Positions 35,146 through 43,400 of a stretch of 64,000 nucleotides of DNA are shown in pieces (the first letter of the stretch is position 1; each line of letters opens with the position of its first letter). The notes beneath the pieces were generated by a model that had not been told where the DNA came from, did not search any database, and worked only from the letters and a program-made list of their open reading frames with translations. The position numbers were made by a program, and so were the translations under genes. The DNA is taken from the NCBI RefSeq assembly GCF_006874465.1, contig NZ_VIRL01000014.1, positions 62,001 through 126,000 on the forward strand, read 5' to 3'. The DNA is from Microbispora bryophytorum. GTDB taxonomy: Bacteria; Actinomycetota; Actinomycetes; Streptosporangiales; Streptosporangiaceae.

Positions 35146-35166
35146 GTCAGCCTCCTCTGGGTTCCA

Positions 35167-35179
35167 ATCATCCGATGAT
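35167..35179. promoter_or_regulatory. Probable GntR operator
   Basis: ATCATC-C-GATGAT is a near-perfect palindrome 22 bases upstream of the GntR start, of the length expected for a FadR-type dimer. A second imperfect inverted repeat, GGAATGAG to CTCATTATTCC, follows just beyond (35180-35208). Confidence 0.6.
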
Positions 35180-35241
35180 GGAATGAGTGGTAGACCCTCA
35201 TTATTCCAGAGCCTCCAGAACAAGTCCGGAGCCCCAGGAGG

Positions 35242-36564
35242 CTATCGAGCGAGCACCGTCGTGGTCATGGAGCCCGGTATGTTCACGCGGATTCCGACCG
35301 CTTCCAGGGCTCTACGATATGCCCCTGACTGCCGGTCGAAGGCACCGGCCTGGCCCCACAGGTCACCGAGCATGCGCCAGGCCCGGGCTGTCTCCCGGTC
35401 GGGCGCCTCGCCGTCCAGCAGGTCGTGCGCCCGGTTGAGCGCGACAGCCGGATCCCCGGACCGTGCCAACGCGATCTCGGCAAGAACCAGGTTCGCCGTC
35501 GCCGCGGTGGTCCCGTTGGCGCCGTCCAATAGATCCAGTGCCCGATCGGCGAGTTCGGCTGCGGATTCCGCGTCTCCGGTCCGGAACCGTACGAAACTCA
35601 GCACTGTGAGGCTCCGTGCGTGCTCCTGCCGTTCGGCCGGGAACCCCGCGAAGACGTCCGCCGCGAACTGCGCGAGCTCGTTGGCTCGGTCCAAATCCGC
35701 GCCTTCGGGATCTGCCGCGGTGATGCGAGCCCAGTGCATCGCCATGCGGGCGCGGCGCAGGACGATCCGGGTCGGACGACCCGCCGCGAGGGCGTCCTCG
35801 GCGAGCTGCACGGCCAGCGCCGAGTCCTCGCCTTCGGCCGCCGTCACGCTCGCCTGCCACAGTGCGAGAATCTCCGCGCTGCGGTCGTTCGCGCGTGCCG
35901 GGCCCGCGGCCGACAGCACCCGCTCGACGTACGGCAGGCCGGTCTCGGCCTCCACCAGCGCGAGCGCCAGCTCGACGGCCAGCTCGCCCTCGATCACGCC
36001 GAGGCGGTCGATCTGGCCGAGCGCGTGCGCGCCGAGGTCCCGCGCCCGCAGCCGGTCGCCGGCCCGCTGGTAACAGCGGCACAGCGCGACCGTCAGCGGC
36101 AGGTCGGCGAGGCGCTCGGGATGCGCGGAGGCCTCGCGGCGCAGCCGCTCGTACGCCTCGACGGCCCGGCCGACGCGGCCCTGGGCCTCCAGCGCCCGCG
36201 CCACACCGAGGCGTGCGTGGGCGGCCAGCATGGCGTTGTCCTCGCCCGCCGCCTTGACGATCTCGCCGAAGCGGTCGGCCGCCACGACGGGATCGCCGTG
36301 ATAAAGCTCGAGCTCGGCATGTCGCAGGCCGAGCTCGGTGTCGATGCGCTGCCGCGGTTCTATCCCGTGCAGCAGGAACTCGGTGGTGCATCCGAGCCGC
36401 TCGGCGAGCAACCGGGCGACGACCGGGGTAGGCGTCCGCTTTCCGGACTCAATCAGTGAGACGTAACTGTCGGACAGGTCGGGTCCGGCCAACTGGGCCT
36501 GTGACATGCGCCTGCTCAACCGCAATCCGCGGACGCGGTCGCCGATGGTTCCCTGACTCGGCAT
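35242..36564 (-). CDS. XRE-family regulator with TPR-type C-terminal domain
   Basis: 440 residues. N-terminal helix-turn-helix (GDRVRGLRLSRRMSQAQLAG, then SDSYVSLIESGKRTPTP), followed by an alpha-helical repeat region of about 350 residues built of TPR-like helix pairs (AADRFGEIVKAAGEDNAML, LGVARALEAQGRVGRAVEAY and so on). The plan resembles actinomycete regulators that sense peptides or secondary-metabolism signals through TPRs. ATG 36564 fits the conserved N-terminus. Function and ligand unknown. Confidence 0.82.
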   Translation of the reverse strand: MPSQGTIGDRVRGLRLSRRMSQAQLAGPDLSDSYVSLIESGKRTPTPVVARLLAERLGCTTEFLLHGIEPRQRIDTELGLRHAELELYHGDPVVAADRFGEIVKAAGEDNAMLAAHARLGVARALEAQGRVGRAVEAYERLRREASAHPERLADLPLTVALCRCYQRAGDRLRARDLGAHALGQIDRLGVIEGELAVELALALVEAETGLPYVERVLSAAGPARANDRSAEILALWQASVTAAEGEDSALAVQLAEDALAAGRPTRIVLRRARMAMHWARITAADPEGADLDRANELAQFAADVFAGFPAERQEHARSLTVLSFVRFRTGDAESAAELADRALDLLDGANGTTAATANLVLAEIALARSGDPAVALNRAHDLLDGEAPDRETARAWRMLGDLWGQAGAFDRQSGAYRRALEAVGIRVNIPGSMTTTVLAR

Positions 36565-36702
36565 CTGGTCTCTCAGGGCGGGGGAAGGGTCAATAGTGTC
36601 GCCATAATGGCACGAAGCGGCCGAATCGTGTAACCCTCCGTCAAGAATCACGACGGTGAAGGTTCGATCACGGTGTCGAGATATCGGACGGGGGACCGCC
36701 GG

Positions 36703-37233
36703 TCAGTCGTCGTCCCCGTCCTTGCTGGGGAAGATCATCTGGCAGACCTCGAGGTACAAGGTCTCCGGGTAGGGGATGTGGGGAACCGTACGCAGGGCCT
36801 GATCCTGGCCGGCCGACTCCATGACGAACTCGCCGTAGCCGAGCATGCGGCCGAGGAGCGAGCGTTGGAAGCTCATGTCGGTGACCTTGCTCAGGGGCAT
36901 CATCGCGACCTTGCGCGTGATGAGGCCCGTGGTGAGAAGCATGCGCTGGGAGGTGACGACGAAGTAGTCGACCGACCACTCCGCGACTTTCCAGACGAAT
37001 CGAACCAGCAGGAGGAGCCAGGCCCACCAGACGATGGCGAGGGCCTGGCCGGCGCCGTTGTCGCTCAGGAACTTGCTGAGGATTCCGGCGAGAACGAGCC
37101 CGCCGAAGATCTCGGCGATCGGGCGCAGCAGGACGGCGGGGTGGCGCCGGACCATGATGACTTGGTGTTCGTGGGGGAGGAGGTAACGGTTGACCGACGA
37201 CGGGGCCGAGTCCCCGTGGGTCACAAGTCTCAT
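36703..37233 (-). CDS. PH-domain (bPH2) membrane protein
   Basis: 176 residues: two membrane helices (about 38-55 and 65-85) in front of a bacterial PH domain, recognised by DYFVVTSQRMLLTTGLITRK, MMPLSKVTDMSFQRS and GRMLGYGEFVMESAG. Proteins of this type (YdbS-like) sit in the membrane with the PH domain inside; function unclear. Its ATG overlaps the stop of the 58-residue gene upstream (ATGA), so the pair is coupled. Confidence 0.82.
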   Translation of the reverse strand: MRLVTHGDSAPSSVNRYLLPHEHQVIMVRRHPAVLLRPIAEIFGGLVLAGILSKFLSDNGAGQALAIVWWAWLLLLVRFVWKVAEWSVDYFVVTSQRMLLTTGLITRKVAMMPLSKVTDMSFQRSLLGRMLGYGEFVMESAGQDQALRTVPHIPYPETLYLEVCQMIFPSKDGDDD

Positions 37234-37406
37234 GTCAGGGTGGCGAAGAACTGCGCCATCGAGTCGGCCGCGCTGACGATTCCAGTGAAGGCCCCGTGGA
37301 CCGTGTGGGCCGCATCAGTCGGTCTCGTCAGCAGGTAGAAGCCTGCCGACACGATGAGCGTCCATTTGATGACTTTCTTCGCCTGCACCGCCGTCACCAC
37401 TCCCAT
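37230..37406 (-). CDS. Small protein coupled to the PH-domain protein, 58 aa
   Basis: 58 residues with one hydrophobic helix (about 12-28, VIKWTLIVSAGFYLLTRP) and a polar C-terminal half that may be a second, amphipathic helix. It is translationally coupled to the PH-domain gene. ATG 37406 lies seven bases behind TAATGT, with TTTACC 16 bases further upstream; no ribosome site, so probably a leaderless two-gene mRNA. No known family. Confidence 0.65.
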   Translation of the reverse strand: MGVVTAVQAKKVIKWTLIVSAGFYLLTRPTDAAHTVHGAFTGIVSAADSMAQFFATLT

Positions 37407-37482
37407 GACCAATACATTACCCAGACGCCCCGTTTGGTAAAGCGGCTAACCGCCAACGGGTTTTTCTTGATCGTGACGGCCG

Positions 37483-37701
37483 TCAGCCCCGCTCCGCCGC
37501 GGCGGTCGCGAGGACTCGCAGATGCTTGCGGGCGATGCGCTCGACCAGTGCGGGGTGCGCGTGTCCCGTGACCTCGATGGCGCCGTGGTGGGCGGCCTGA
37601 ACGCATCGGGTCACCGTCGCGGGAGGATGCACCCCCGCGAACTCGTCCTTGAGCAGGGCCTCGAGCTGTTCGCAGTGCTCGTCGGCCGGATGCTGGATCA
37701 T
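37483..37701 (-). CDS. Three-helix-bundle dimerisation domain protein, 72 aa
   Basis: 72 residues, predicted all-helical. The pattern QLEALLKDEFAGVHPPATV, RCVQAA and PALVERIARKHLRVLA resembles the small three-helix bundle found in front of low-molecular-weight phosphatases and as a stand-alone protein in actinomycetes. ATG 37701 is chosen for its GGGAG site; GTG 37755 and ATG 37752 would add about 18 residues. A near-perfect 30-base inverted repeat lies upstream. Family call is tentative. Confidence 0.55.
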   Translation of the reverse strand: MIQHPADEHCEQLEALLKDEFAGVHPPATVTRCVQAAHHGAIEVTGHAHPALVERIARKHLRVLATAAAERG

Positions 37702-37753
37702 CGCTCTCCCTGGTGGCGCGCCGCTCGCGAGAGCGCGAGGTGACGTCGTCATC

Positions 37754-37783
37754 ACACTGCGTACCCTACTGGGTGCGTAGTGT
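37754..37783. promoter_or_regulatory. Inverted repeat upstream of the three-helix-bundle gene
   Basis: ACACTGCGTACCC (37754-37766) and GGGTGCGTAGTGT (37771-37783) form a 13-base inverted repeat with two mismatches and the spacer TACT. It covers the probable promoter of the leftward small gene and looks like an operator for a dimeric repressor that is not encoded next to it. The region from here to upp holds nothing else clear. Confidence 0.6.
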
Positions 37784-37896
37784 AACCAGAGGTGAGATGC
37801 GGACGGACCACGCGGAAAGGAAGGGAAATCAGACCTCCGGGAATCGGACCGCCGGGAACTCGGGCCCCGGATGACGATCGCCGGACGGCAGGGAGA

Positions 37897-38535
37897 TCAG
37901 ACGACGCCGTACAGGCGGTCGCCGGCGTCCCCCAGGCCGGGCACGATGTAGCCGTTCTCGTTCAGCCGTTCGTCGAGGGCGGCCGTCACCACCCGGATCG
38001 GCCGGTCGCCGCCGCGGAACGCCTCGTCCAGGTACGCGATGCCCTCGGGCGCGGCCAGCAGGCAGATGGCGGTGACGTCCCGGGCGCCGCGGTCGAACAG
38101 GAAGTTGATCGCCGCGGCGAGGGTCCCGCCCGTCGCGAGCATCGGGTCGAGCACGTAGCACTGGCGGCCGGACAGGTCCTCCGGCAGCCGCGTGGCGTAG
38201 GTCTGGGCCTTGAGCGTGGACTCGTCGCGGATCATCCCGAGGAAGCCCACCTCGGCGGTCGGCAGGAGCCGGGTCATCCCGTCGAGCATCCCCAGCCCCG
38301 CGCGCAGGATCGGCACCACCAGCGGCACGGGGCGCGCCAGCCGTACGCCGTGGGCGGGGGTGAGCGGCGTGTCGACCGTCACGTCGGTGACCCGGACGTC
38401 CCTGGTGGCCTCGTAGGCGAGCAGCGTGACCAGCTCGTCGGCCAGGCGGCGGAACGTCGGCGAGTCGGTCCGCACGTCGCGGAGAGTGGTGAGCTTGTGG
38501 GCGACGAGCGGGTGGTCGACGACGAGGGTCTCCAT
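37897..38535 (-). CDS. upp: Uracil phosphoribosyltransferase
   Basis: Salvage enzyme making UMP from uracil and PRPP. 212 residues. Seen: [16 protein letters not shown] at the N-terminus, [14 protein letters not shown], the PRPP-binding loop [17 protein letters not shown] and the uracil-binding [16 protein letters not shown] near the C-terminus. The start at ATG 38535 matches the family; no ribosome site, and TAACTT ends eight bases before it. Divergent from the tadA cluster, as in many actinomycetes. Confidence 0.96.
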   Translation of the reverse strand: METLVVDHPLVAHKLTTLRDVRTDSPTFRRLADELVTLLAYEATRDVRVTDVTVDTPLTPAHGVRLARPVPLVVPILRAGLGMLDGMTRLLPTAEVGFLGMIRDESTLKAQTYATRLPEDLSGRQCYVLDPMLATGGTLAAAINFLFDRGARDVTAICLLAAPEGIAYLDEAFRGGDRPIRVVTAALDERLNENGYIVPGLGDAGDRLYGVV

Positions 38536-38673
38536 GGGAAGAGAAGTTACCGTCTCCTGGGCAAACGCTCGACGCCGGCTGAGTCTTTGATCACGATTTG
38601 GAGCGAGCACCGTACGGTACGACTCCGATTCTGCGACGATTGCCTGCGTGAAGACCGTGCGGTGGGGAAGACG

Positions 38674-39162
38674 ATGACAGACGTGGACACTCTTGACTTC
38701 GCCATCGTCGTCTATCGCGAGGAGGACCGCTGGGAAGCGGAGATGCTCCCGATGGCGCTGACCTCCGACCTGGACGGGCTCATTCACGCCCTCCGCCAGA
38801 CCCCCAGCATGGGAACCACGATTGGCATGGTCGCCGTAGGGGATGACTTCTTCGTGGCGTTACGGGTCTTCGGCGAGCAGGTGGACGTCTTCCTCTCGGA
38901 CATCACGGCCGCCTGGGAGTGGCCGCTGGCGCAGCAGGTCCTCGATTACCTCGACGTGCCCGTGCCCGAGGAGGAAGAGCTCGACAGCGTGCTTCCCGCC
39001 GGGGACCTGTCCATCTTCGCCGACCTCGGGCTCGACGAGATGGAGCTGGGCGCGCTGTCCGGCGACCTCGATCTGCTGCCCGACGAGGTCCTGTCCAGCA
39101 TCGCCGCGCGGCTGGGTTTCTCCCAGCCGTTCGAACGCGCCGTCGACGCCGCCATCGGCTGA
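38674..39162 (+). CDS. tRNA adenosine deaminase-associated protein, copy 1
   Basis: 162 residues, acidic. Annotated in actinomycetes by its constant position before tadA; biochemical role unknown. The N-terminal half ([20 protein letters not shown]) is followed by a helical C-terminal half ending [19 protein letters not shown]. The latter resembles the end of the next protein, so the two are probably diverged paralogues. GGTGGGGAAG upstream of the ATG. Confidence 0.78.
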   Translation: MTDVDTLDFAIVVYREEDRWEAEMLPMALTSDLDGLIHALRQTPSMGTTIGMVAVGDDFFVALRVFGEQVDVFLSDITAAWEWPLAQQVLDYLDVPVPEEEELDSVLPAGDLSIFADLGLDEMELGALSGDLDLLPDEVLSSIAARLGFSQPFERAVDAAIG

Positions 39163-39177
39163 CCTGGGGAGACGGCA

Positions 39178-39660
39178 ATGCCCTCCAGATCCAACCTTTT
39201 CTCCGCCGGTTTCGCGCGCATCGACGGCCGCTGGGCCGGCGCGGAGGTCGATCTCGGTGAGGCCGAGATCGCCGACGACCTGAGCGACGCCCTGCAGGAG
39301 GCCCTCGGGCTCAGCGGCGACGAGCTCGCGCTGCTGTGCGTCGAGGTCGAGGACGAGTGGTTCGCGATCATCCGCTACGAGGACGACCTCGACCCCCGCG
39401 TGTTCATCTCCGACGCGCACGCCGTGCAGAACGACCCCCTGGGCGAGATCTTCGCCGAGCTGGCCGGCGTCGTGGTGGACAAGGACGCGCCCGACCTCGG
39501 CATCCGTCCGGTCGGCGAGCTGGAGCTGCTCGGCGACTTCTCGCTGAGCGCCGAGGAGCTCGTGGAGCTCAGCATGGAGGAGGGTGTGCTGCCCGCGGAC
39601 ATCCTCTCCCTCATCGCCGAACGGCTCGGCTTCGCCGACGAGCTCGACCGCCTGCGATGA
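39178..39660 (+). CDS. tRNA adenosine deaminase-associated protein, copy 2
   Basis: 160 residues, strongly acidic (about a quarter Asp/Glu), 15 bases after copy 1. The C-terminus ADILSLIAERLGFADELDR parallels that of copy 1. Its stop overlaps the tadA start (ATGA), so the amounts are coupled. A chaperone-like or substrate-presenting partner of TadA is possible but unproven. Confidence 0.78.
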   Translation: MPSRSNLFSAGFARIDGRWAGAEVDLGEAEIADDLSDALQEALGLSGDELALLCVEVEDEWFAIIRYEDDLDPRVFISDAHAVQNDPLGEIFAELAGVVVDKDAPDLGIRPVGELELLGDFSLSAEELVELSMEEGVLPADILSLIAERLGFADELDRLR

Positions 39661-40148
39661 CCGGCTCACCGCCGGACACGTACGAGGCCGCCATGCGGCT
39701 GGCGCTGGCGGAGGCCGTACGGGCGGGCGGGCGCGGTGAGGTGCCGGTCGGCGCCGTCGTGCTCGGCCCACCCGGATCCGGAGTGTCGGGGCCGGGAGGG
39801 GTGCTGGCGGCTGCGGGCAACGACCGCGAGGCGAGCGCCGACCCCACGGCCCACGCCGAGGTGCTCGCCCTGCGCGCGGCGGCGGCGCGCGTCGGTGACT
39901 GGCGGCTGACGGGCTGCACGCTCGTCGTCACGCTGGAACCGTGCACGATGTGCGCGGGCGCCGCGGTCCTCGCCCGGGTGGACCGGGTCGTGTACGGCGC
40001 GGTGGACGAGAAGGCAGGGGCCGCCGGGTCGCTGTGGGACGTCCTGCGGGACCGCAGGCTCAACCACCGGCCCGAGGTGGTCATGGGCGTGCTGGCCGAC
40101 GAGTGCGCGGCCGTGCTGACCGAGTTCTTCTCGGGCCGCCGCGCCTGA
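39657..40148 (+). CDS. tadA: tRNA-specific adenosine deaminase
   Basis: Deaminates A34 to inosine in tRNA-Arg(ACG), allowing wobble reading. 163 residues, cytidine-deaminase fold, with the zinc site HAE (in PTAHAEVLALRAAAAR) and PCTMCAG; the Glu is the proton shuttle. A loop of about ten residues (GPPGSGVSGP) is inserted after VGAVVLG compared with typical TadA. Last gene of the three-gene cluster, followed by tRNA-Ser(CGA). Confidence 0.96.
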   Translation: MTGSPPDTYEAAMRLALAEAVRAGGRGEVPVGAVVLGPPGSGVSGPGGVLAAAGNDREASADPTAHAEVLALRAAAARVGDWRLTGCTLVVTLEPCTMCAGAAVLARVDRVVYGAVDEKAGAAGSLWDVLRDRRLNHRPEVVMGVLADECAAVLTEFFSGRRA

Positions 40149-40209
40149 CTCGGCGGGCGGGCGGAAACGGATGTACGCGCAGTGGTGTTCGTCCGGTAAG
40201 CTGCTGCGC

Positions 40210-40297
40210 GGTGGAGTCGCCTAGTGGCCGAGGGCGCACGCCTCGAAAGCGTGTGTAGGGCAACCTACCGTGGGTTCAAATCCCACCTCCACCGCCA
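40210..40297 (+). tRNA. tRNA-Ser(CGA)
   Basis: 88 bases including an encoded CCA. Acceptor arm GGTGGAG pairs with CTCCACC, discriminator G. Anticodon loop CTCGAAA has anticodon CGA at 40244-40246, reading UCG. The long variable arm (GTAGGGCAACCTAC) marks a type II serine tRNA; the T arm is GTGGGTTCAAATCCCAC. TAAGCT at 40197-40202 is a possible -10. A strong terminator follows. Confidence 0.97.
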
Positions 40298-40300
40298 CCG

Positions 40301-40349
40301 AAAAGAGCCGCGGACCTGCGTGAACAGGTCAGCGGCTCTTTTGCTTTTT
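40301..40349 (+). terminator. Terminator after tRNA-Ser(CGA)
   Basis: AAAAGAGCCGC pairs with GCGGCTCTTTT over eleven bases, with an inner stem GACCTG-CAGGTC, and is followed by GCTTTTTC. It is the clearest intrinsic terminator in the window. The 135 bases from here to the next gene hold nothing recognisable. Confidence 0.9.
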
Positions 40350-40484
40350 CCCCCAAGCATGGGGGGCGCCGGCCCAGGCACGGCCGGGCGGAGCGCATTC
40401 GCCCGCGGCCACCCGGATGCCGGTCAGTCCGGCCCGGGCGGCGAGCGGCGCGAGGATCTCTCCCGGAGCGCGTCCGGTCCGCGT

Positions 40485-40781
40485 CTAGTCCTGCAGCTCC
40501 AGCACGCGGGCGTGCAGCACCGAGCGCTGGTGGAGGGCGGCGCGCAGGGCGCGGTGCAGGCCGTCCTCCAGGTACAGCTCGCCCTTCCACTGCACCACGT
40601 GCGGGAACAGGTCGCCGTAGAACGTCGAGTCCTTGGCCAGCAACGAGTGCAGGTCCAGCACCGCCTTCGTGGTGGTCAGCGTGTCGAGCCGGACCTGCCG
40701 GGGCGGAATCTGCGCCCACTCGCGGGACGACAGTCCGTGCTCGGGATAGGGCCGTCCGTCACCGACCAACTTAAAGATCAC
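40485..40781 (-). CDS. Conserved actinobacterial protein, 98 aa
   Basis: 98 residues, soluble and compact: IFKLVGDGRPYPEHG, IPPRQVRLDTLTTTKAVLDL, LLAKDSTFYGDLFPHVVQW, LYLEDGLHRALRAALHQRS and a final HARVLEL. Homologues are widespread in streptomycetes and relatives near tadA and are sometimes labelled VapB-like antitoxin, but no toxin gene adjoins it. GTG 40781 lies seven bases behind TAAACT with no ribosome site, so it is probably leaderless. Function unknown. Confidence 0.7.
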   Translation of the reverse strand: MIFKLVGDGRPYPEHGLSSREWAQIPPRQVRLDTLTTTKAVLDLHSLLAKDSTFYGDLFPHVVQWKGELYLEDGLHRALRAALHQRSVLHARVLELQD

Positions 40782-40837
40782 GGTATGTAGTTTAGGAGAC
40801 GACGCAAAGCTTCGCGCCCGAGGCCCTGCCGAGGGTC

Positions 40838-41698
40838 TCAGACGCTCCCGGAGAAGGTGTCGCAGCGTGCCGGGTCGCCCGAGGAGTAGCCGTTCGTGAA
40901 CCACTTCTGCCGCTGTGCGGAGGTGCCGTGGGTGAACGCGTCCGGGTTGACCCTGCCCTGGGCCTGCTCCTGGATGTGGTCGTCGCCGACCGCCGCGGCG
41001 GCGTCGAGCGCCTCCTGGATGTCGGCGTCGGTGAACGGCTTGGCGTAGAAGCCGGTGTCCACCGCGTTCTTGGCCCACACGCCCGCGTAGCAGTCGGCCT
41101 GGAGTTCGAGCCGCACCGACCCGCTCTGCGCGCCCTGGTCCTGGCCGACGCGGTTCATGGTGCCGAGCAGGTCCTGCGCGTGGTGGCCGTACTCGTGGGC
41201 GATCACGTACGCCTGGGCGAACGGGCCGCCCTTGGCCCCGAACCGCGACTGCAGCTCGTCGAAGAACGACAGGTCCAGGTAGACGTGCTTGTCATTGGGG
41301 CAGTAGAAGGGGCCGACGGAGGAGTCCGCGGCGCCGCAACCGGTCTGCACCCCGCCGGAGAACAGTGTGGTCTTCGCGCCGGTGTATCCGTCGACCTGCT
41401 CGCTCCAGTACTTCTGGATGCTGTTGACGACGCCCACGACCCGGCACTTGTCGGACTGGTCGGCGTCGGCGCCGGTCTTGCACTGCGCGCTCAGGTCGCT
41501 GCTCGGCTGCAGGCCGGCGGGCTCGTCGCCGCCGCCCGTGATGTCGCCGGGGTTGATGCCGAAGATCAGGGCCACGATGAGGGCGATGATGCCGGCGGCT
41601 CCGCCGCCGATGGCCAGACCTCCGCCGCGGAACCCGCCTCCACCGCCGACGTCCTCGACCTGCGAGGTGTCGAGTTGCGCTCGGTCATCGAAATCCAT
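40838..41698 (-). CDS. Neutral zinc metallopeptidase (YpfJ family)
   Basis: 286 residues. A short acidic cytoplasmic N-terminus with a glycine-rich stretch, one membrane helix (about 35-50, GIIALIVALIFG), then an extracellular domain with the zinc motif HEYGHHAQ and a distal ADCYAGVWA carrying the third ligand region. Cysteine pairs (CKTG...KCR, GCGAAD...YCPND) suggest disulfides outside the cell. ATG 41698 follows GGGAG. Substrate unknown. Confidence 0.88.
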   Translation of the reverse strand: MDFDDRAQLDTSQVEDVGGGGGFRGGGLAIGGGAAGIIALIVALIFGINPGDITGGGDEPAGLQPSSDLSAQCKTGADADQSDKCRVVGVVNSIQKYWSEQVDGYTGAKTTLFSGGVQTGCGAADSSVGPFYCPNDKHVYLDLSFFDELQSRFGAKGGPFAQAYVIAHEYGHHAQDLLGTMNRVGQDQGAQSGSVRLELQADCYAGVWAKNAVDTGFYAKPFTDADIQEALDAAAAVGDDHIQEQAQGRVNPDAFTHGTSAQRQKWFTNGYSSGDPARCDTFSGSV

Positions 41699-41854
41699 CT
41701 GCGACGCTCCCGATGGCGTTGCCGGCTGCGTGCCGGTGCTTGCCGGTTGCTGGCAAGGGGCCACTGCCCCGGGTAGCGGTGATCATGCCTGGTGCGCGCC
41801 ATGCCGGATCCGTCTTGCCCTGATCTTCGCGTTTTGCCGGGTTAGGATCGCCGC

Positions 41855-43393
41855 GTGCCTCTGACCGCCTTACCCCGGCTGGTGCCGCCGATGCCGGGCG
41901 GACGGGGGTGGCTCGGCCCGCTGGTCGTGGCCGCTCTCGGGGGGTTCCTCCGGTTCTACCGTCTCGACGTCCCGCACGCGCTCGTCTTCGACGAGGTCTA
42001 CTACGCCAAGGACGCCTACTCGCTGATCAGGTTCGGCGTCGAGCGGCAGTTCGCCGACGGCGCCGACCAGGTGTTCGCACGCGGCGGCACGGACGTGTTC
42101 AAGGCGTGCGGGACGCTCCAGGAGTGCGGCGCCTACGTCGCCCATCCCCCGCTCGGCAAATGGCTGATCGGCGCGGGAGAGTGGCTGTTCGGCACCACGC
42201 CCTTCGGGTGGCGGTGCGCCGCCGCGCTCGCGGGCATGCTCAGCGTGCTGGTCCTGGCGCGGACCGCCCGCCGGATGACCCGCTCGACCCTCCTCGGCTG
42301 CCTCGCGGGTCTGCTGCTGGCCCTGGACGGTCTGCACCTCGTGCTGTCGCGCTCCGCGCTGCTCGACGTCTTCCTCGCGTTCTGGGTGCTCGCGGGCTTC
42401 GCCTGCCTGGCCGCCGACCGCGACGCGGCCCGCACCCGCCTGACGGAGTGGTATCGCACCTCCGCCCTGCACGGGCCCGCTCCCCGGCTCGGCCTGCGGC
42501 GCTGGCGGCTGGCGGCCGGGCTGTGCCTGGGCGCGGCGACGGCGACCAAGTGGACCGGCGTGCTGTTCGTGGTGGCGTTCGCGATCATGACGCTCATCTG
42601 GGACTGCGGGGCCAGGCGCGCCATCGGCCTGCGCCGGCCGTACCGGCAGGCGGCCCGTCTCGACCTGCCGCTGGGCCTCGCCTGGCTCGGCGCCGTCCCG
42701 GCCGTGGTGTACGTCGCGTCGTTCGCCGGATGGTTCGCCTCGGCCGGCGGGTGGGGCCGCAACTGGGACCGCGCGACCTCGAACGGCTGGGCCTACTTCG
42801 TCTTCGACTCGCTTCGCTCGCTGGTGGACTACCAGCGCCAGGTGTTCGGCTTCCACCAGGGGCTGAGCACGCACCACGATTCCCAGTCGGACCCGTGGAC
42901 CTGGCCGCTGCTGCTGCGGCCGGTCGCGTTCTTCTACCGGTCGTCCCGCGGCACGTGCGGCGCGCCCGCCTGCTCGCAGGAGATCCTCGGGACCGGCACC
43001 CCGGTGATCTGGTACGGCGGGCTGCTCGCGCTGCTCGCGATGGTGGTCTGGTACGCGAGGACCCGCGACTGGCGGGCGGGCGCCGTCCTGCTCGCCTACG
43101 CGGTGGCATGGCTGCCGTGGTTCTACTTCGCGCTGGCCGACGACCGCACGATGTATCTGTTCTACGCGCTCCCGGCGGTGCCGTTCATGGTCCTCGCGAT
43201 CGTGCTGGCGTGCGGGCTCGTCCTCGGGCCGCCGGGCACGCCGGCCGCGCGGCGCTCCACGGGGGCGGCGGTGGTGGGCGCGTTCACGCTGCTCGCGCTG
43301 GTGAACTTCTGGTGGCTGGCGCCCGTGCTCACCGCCGTGCCGGTGCCGTACGACGCCTGGCTGAGCCGCATGCTGCTGCGCAGCTGGATCTGA
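41855..43393 (+). CDS. pmt: Polyprenyl-phosphate-mannose protein O-mannosyltransferase
   Basis: GT39 enzyme that moves mannose from polyprenyl-phosphomannose to exported proteins. 512 residues, about ten membrane helices. The first loop carries the catalytic acidic pair in ALVFDEVYYAKDAYS and the fold continues with HPPLGKWLIGAGEWLFG and GWRCAAALAGML, as in mycobacterial Rv1002c. GTG start six bases behind TAGGAT, no ribosome site. It stands as a single gene divergent from the zinc peptidase. Confidence 0.92.
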   Translation: MPLTALPRLVPPMPGGRGWLGPLVVAALGGFLRFYRLDVPHALVFDEVYYAKDAYSLIRFGVERQFADGADQVFARGGTDVFKACGTLQECGAYVAHPPLGKWLIGAGEWLFGTTPFGWRCAAALAGMLSVLVLARTARRMTRSTLLGCLAGLLLALDGLHLVLSRSALLDVFLAFWVLAGFACLAADRDAARTRLTEWYRTSALHGPAPRLGLRRWRLAAGLCLGAATATKWTGVLFVVAFAIMTLIWDCGARRAIGLRRPYRQAARLDLPLGLAWLGAVPAVVYVASFAGWFASAGGWGRNWDRATSNGWAYFVFDSLRSLVDYQRQVFGFHQGLSTHHDSQSDPWTWPLLLRPVAFFYRSSRGTCGAPACSQEILGTGTPVIWYGGLLALLAMVVWYARTRDWRAGAVLLAYAVAWLPWFYFALADDRTMYLFYALPAVPFMVLAIVLACGLVLGPPGTPAARRSTGAAVVGAFTLLALVNFWWLAPVLTAVPVPYDAWLSRMLLRSWI

Positions 43394-43400
43394 CGCGACC

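Noticed and set aside
40838-41698. Zinc peptidase considered to be part of a toxin-antitoxin pair with the 98-residue gene
   Set aside because: It has a membrane anchor and an extracellular HExxH-type domain, unlike any toxin, and a separate start.
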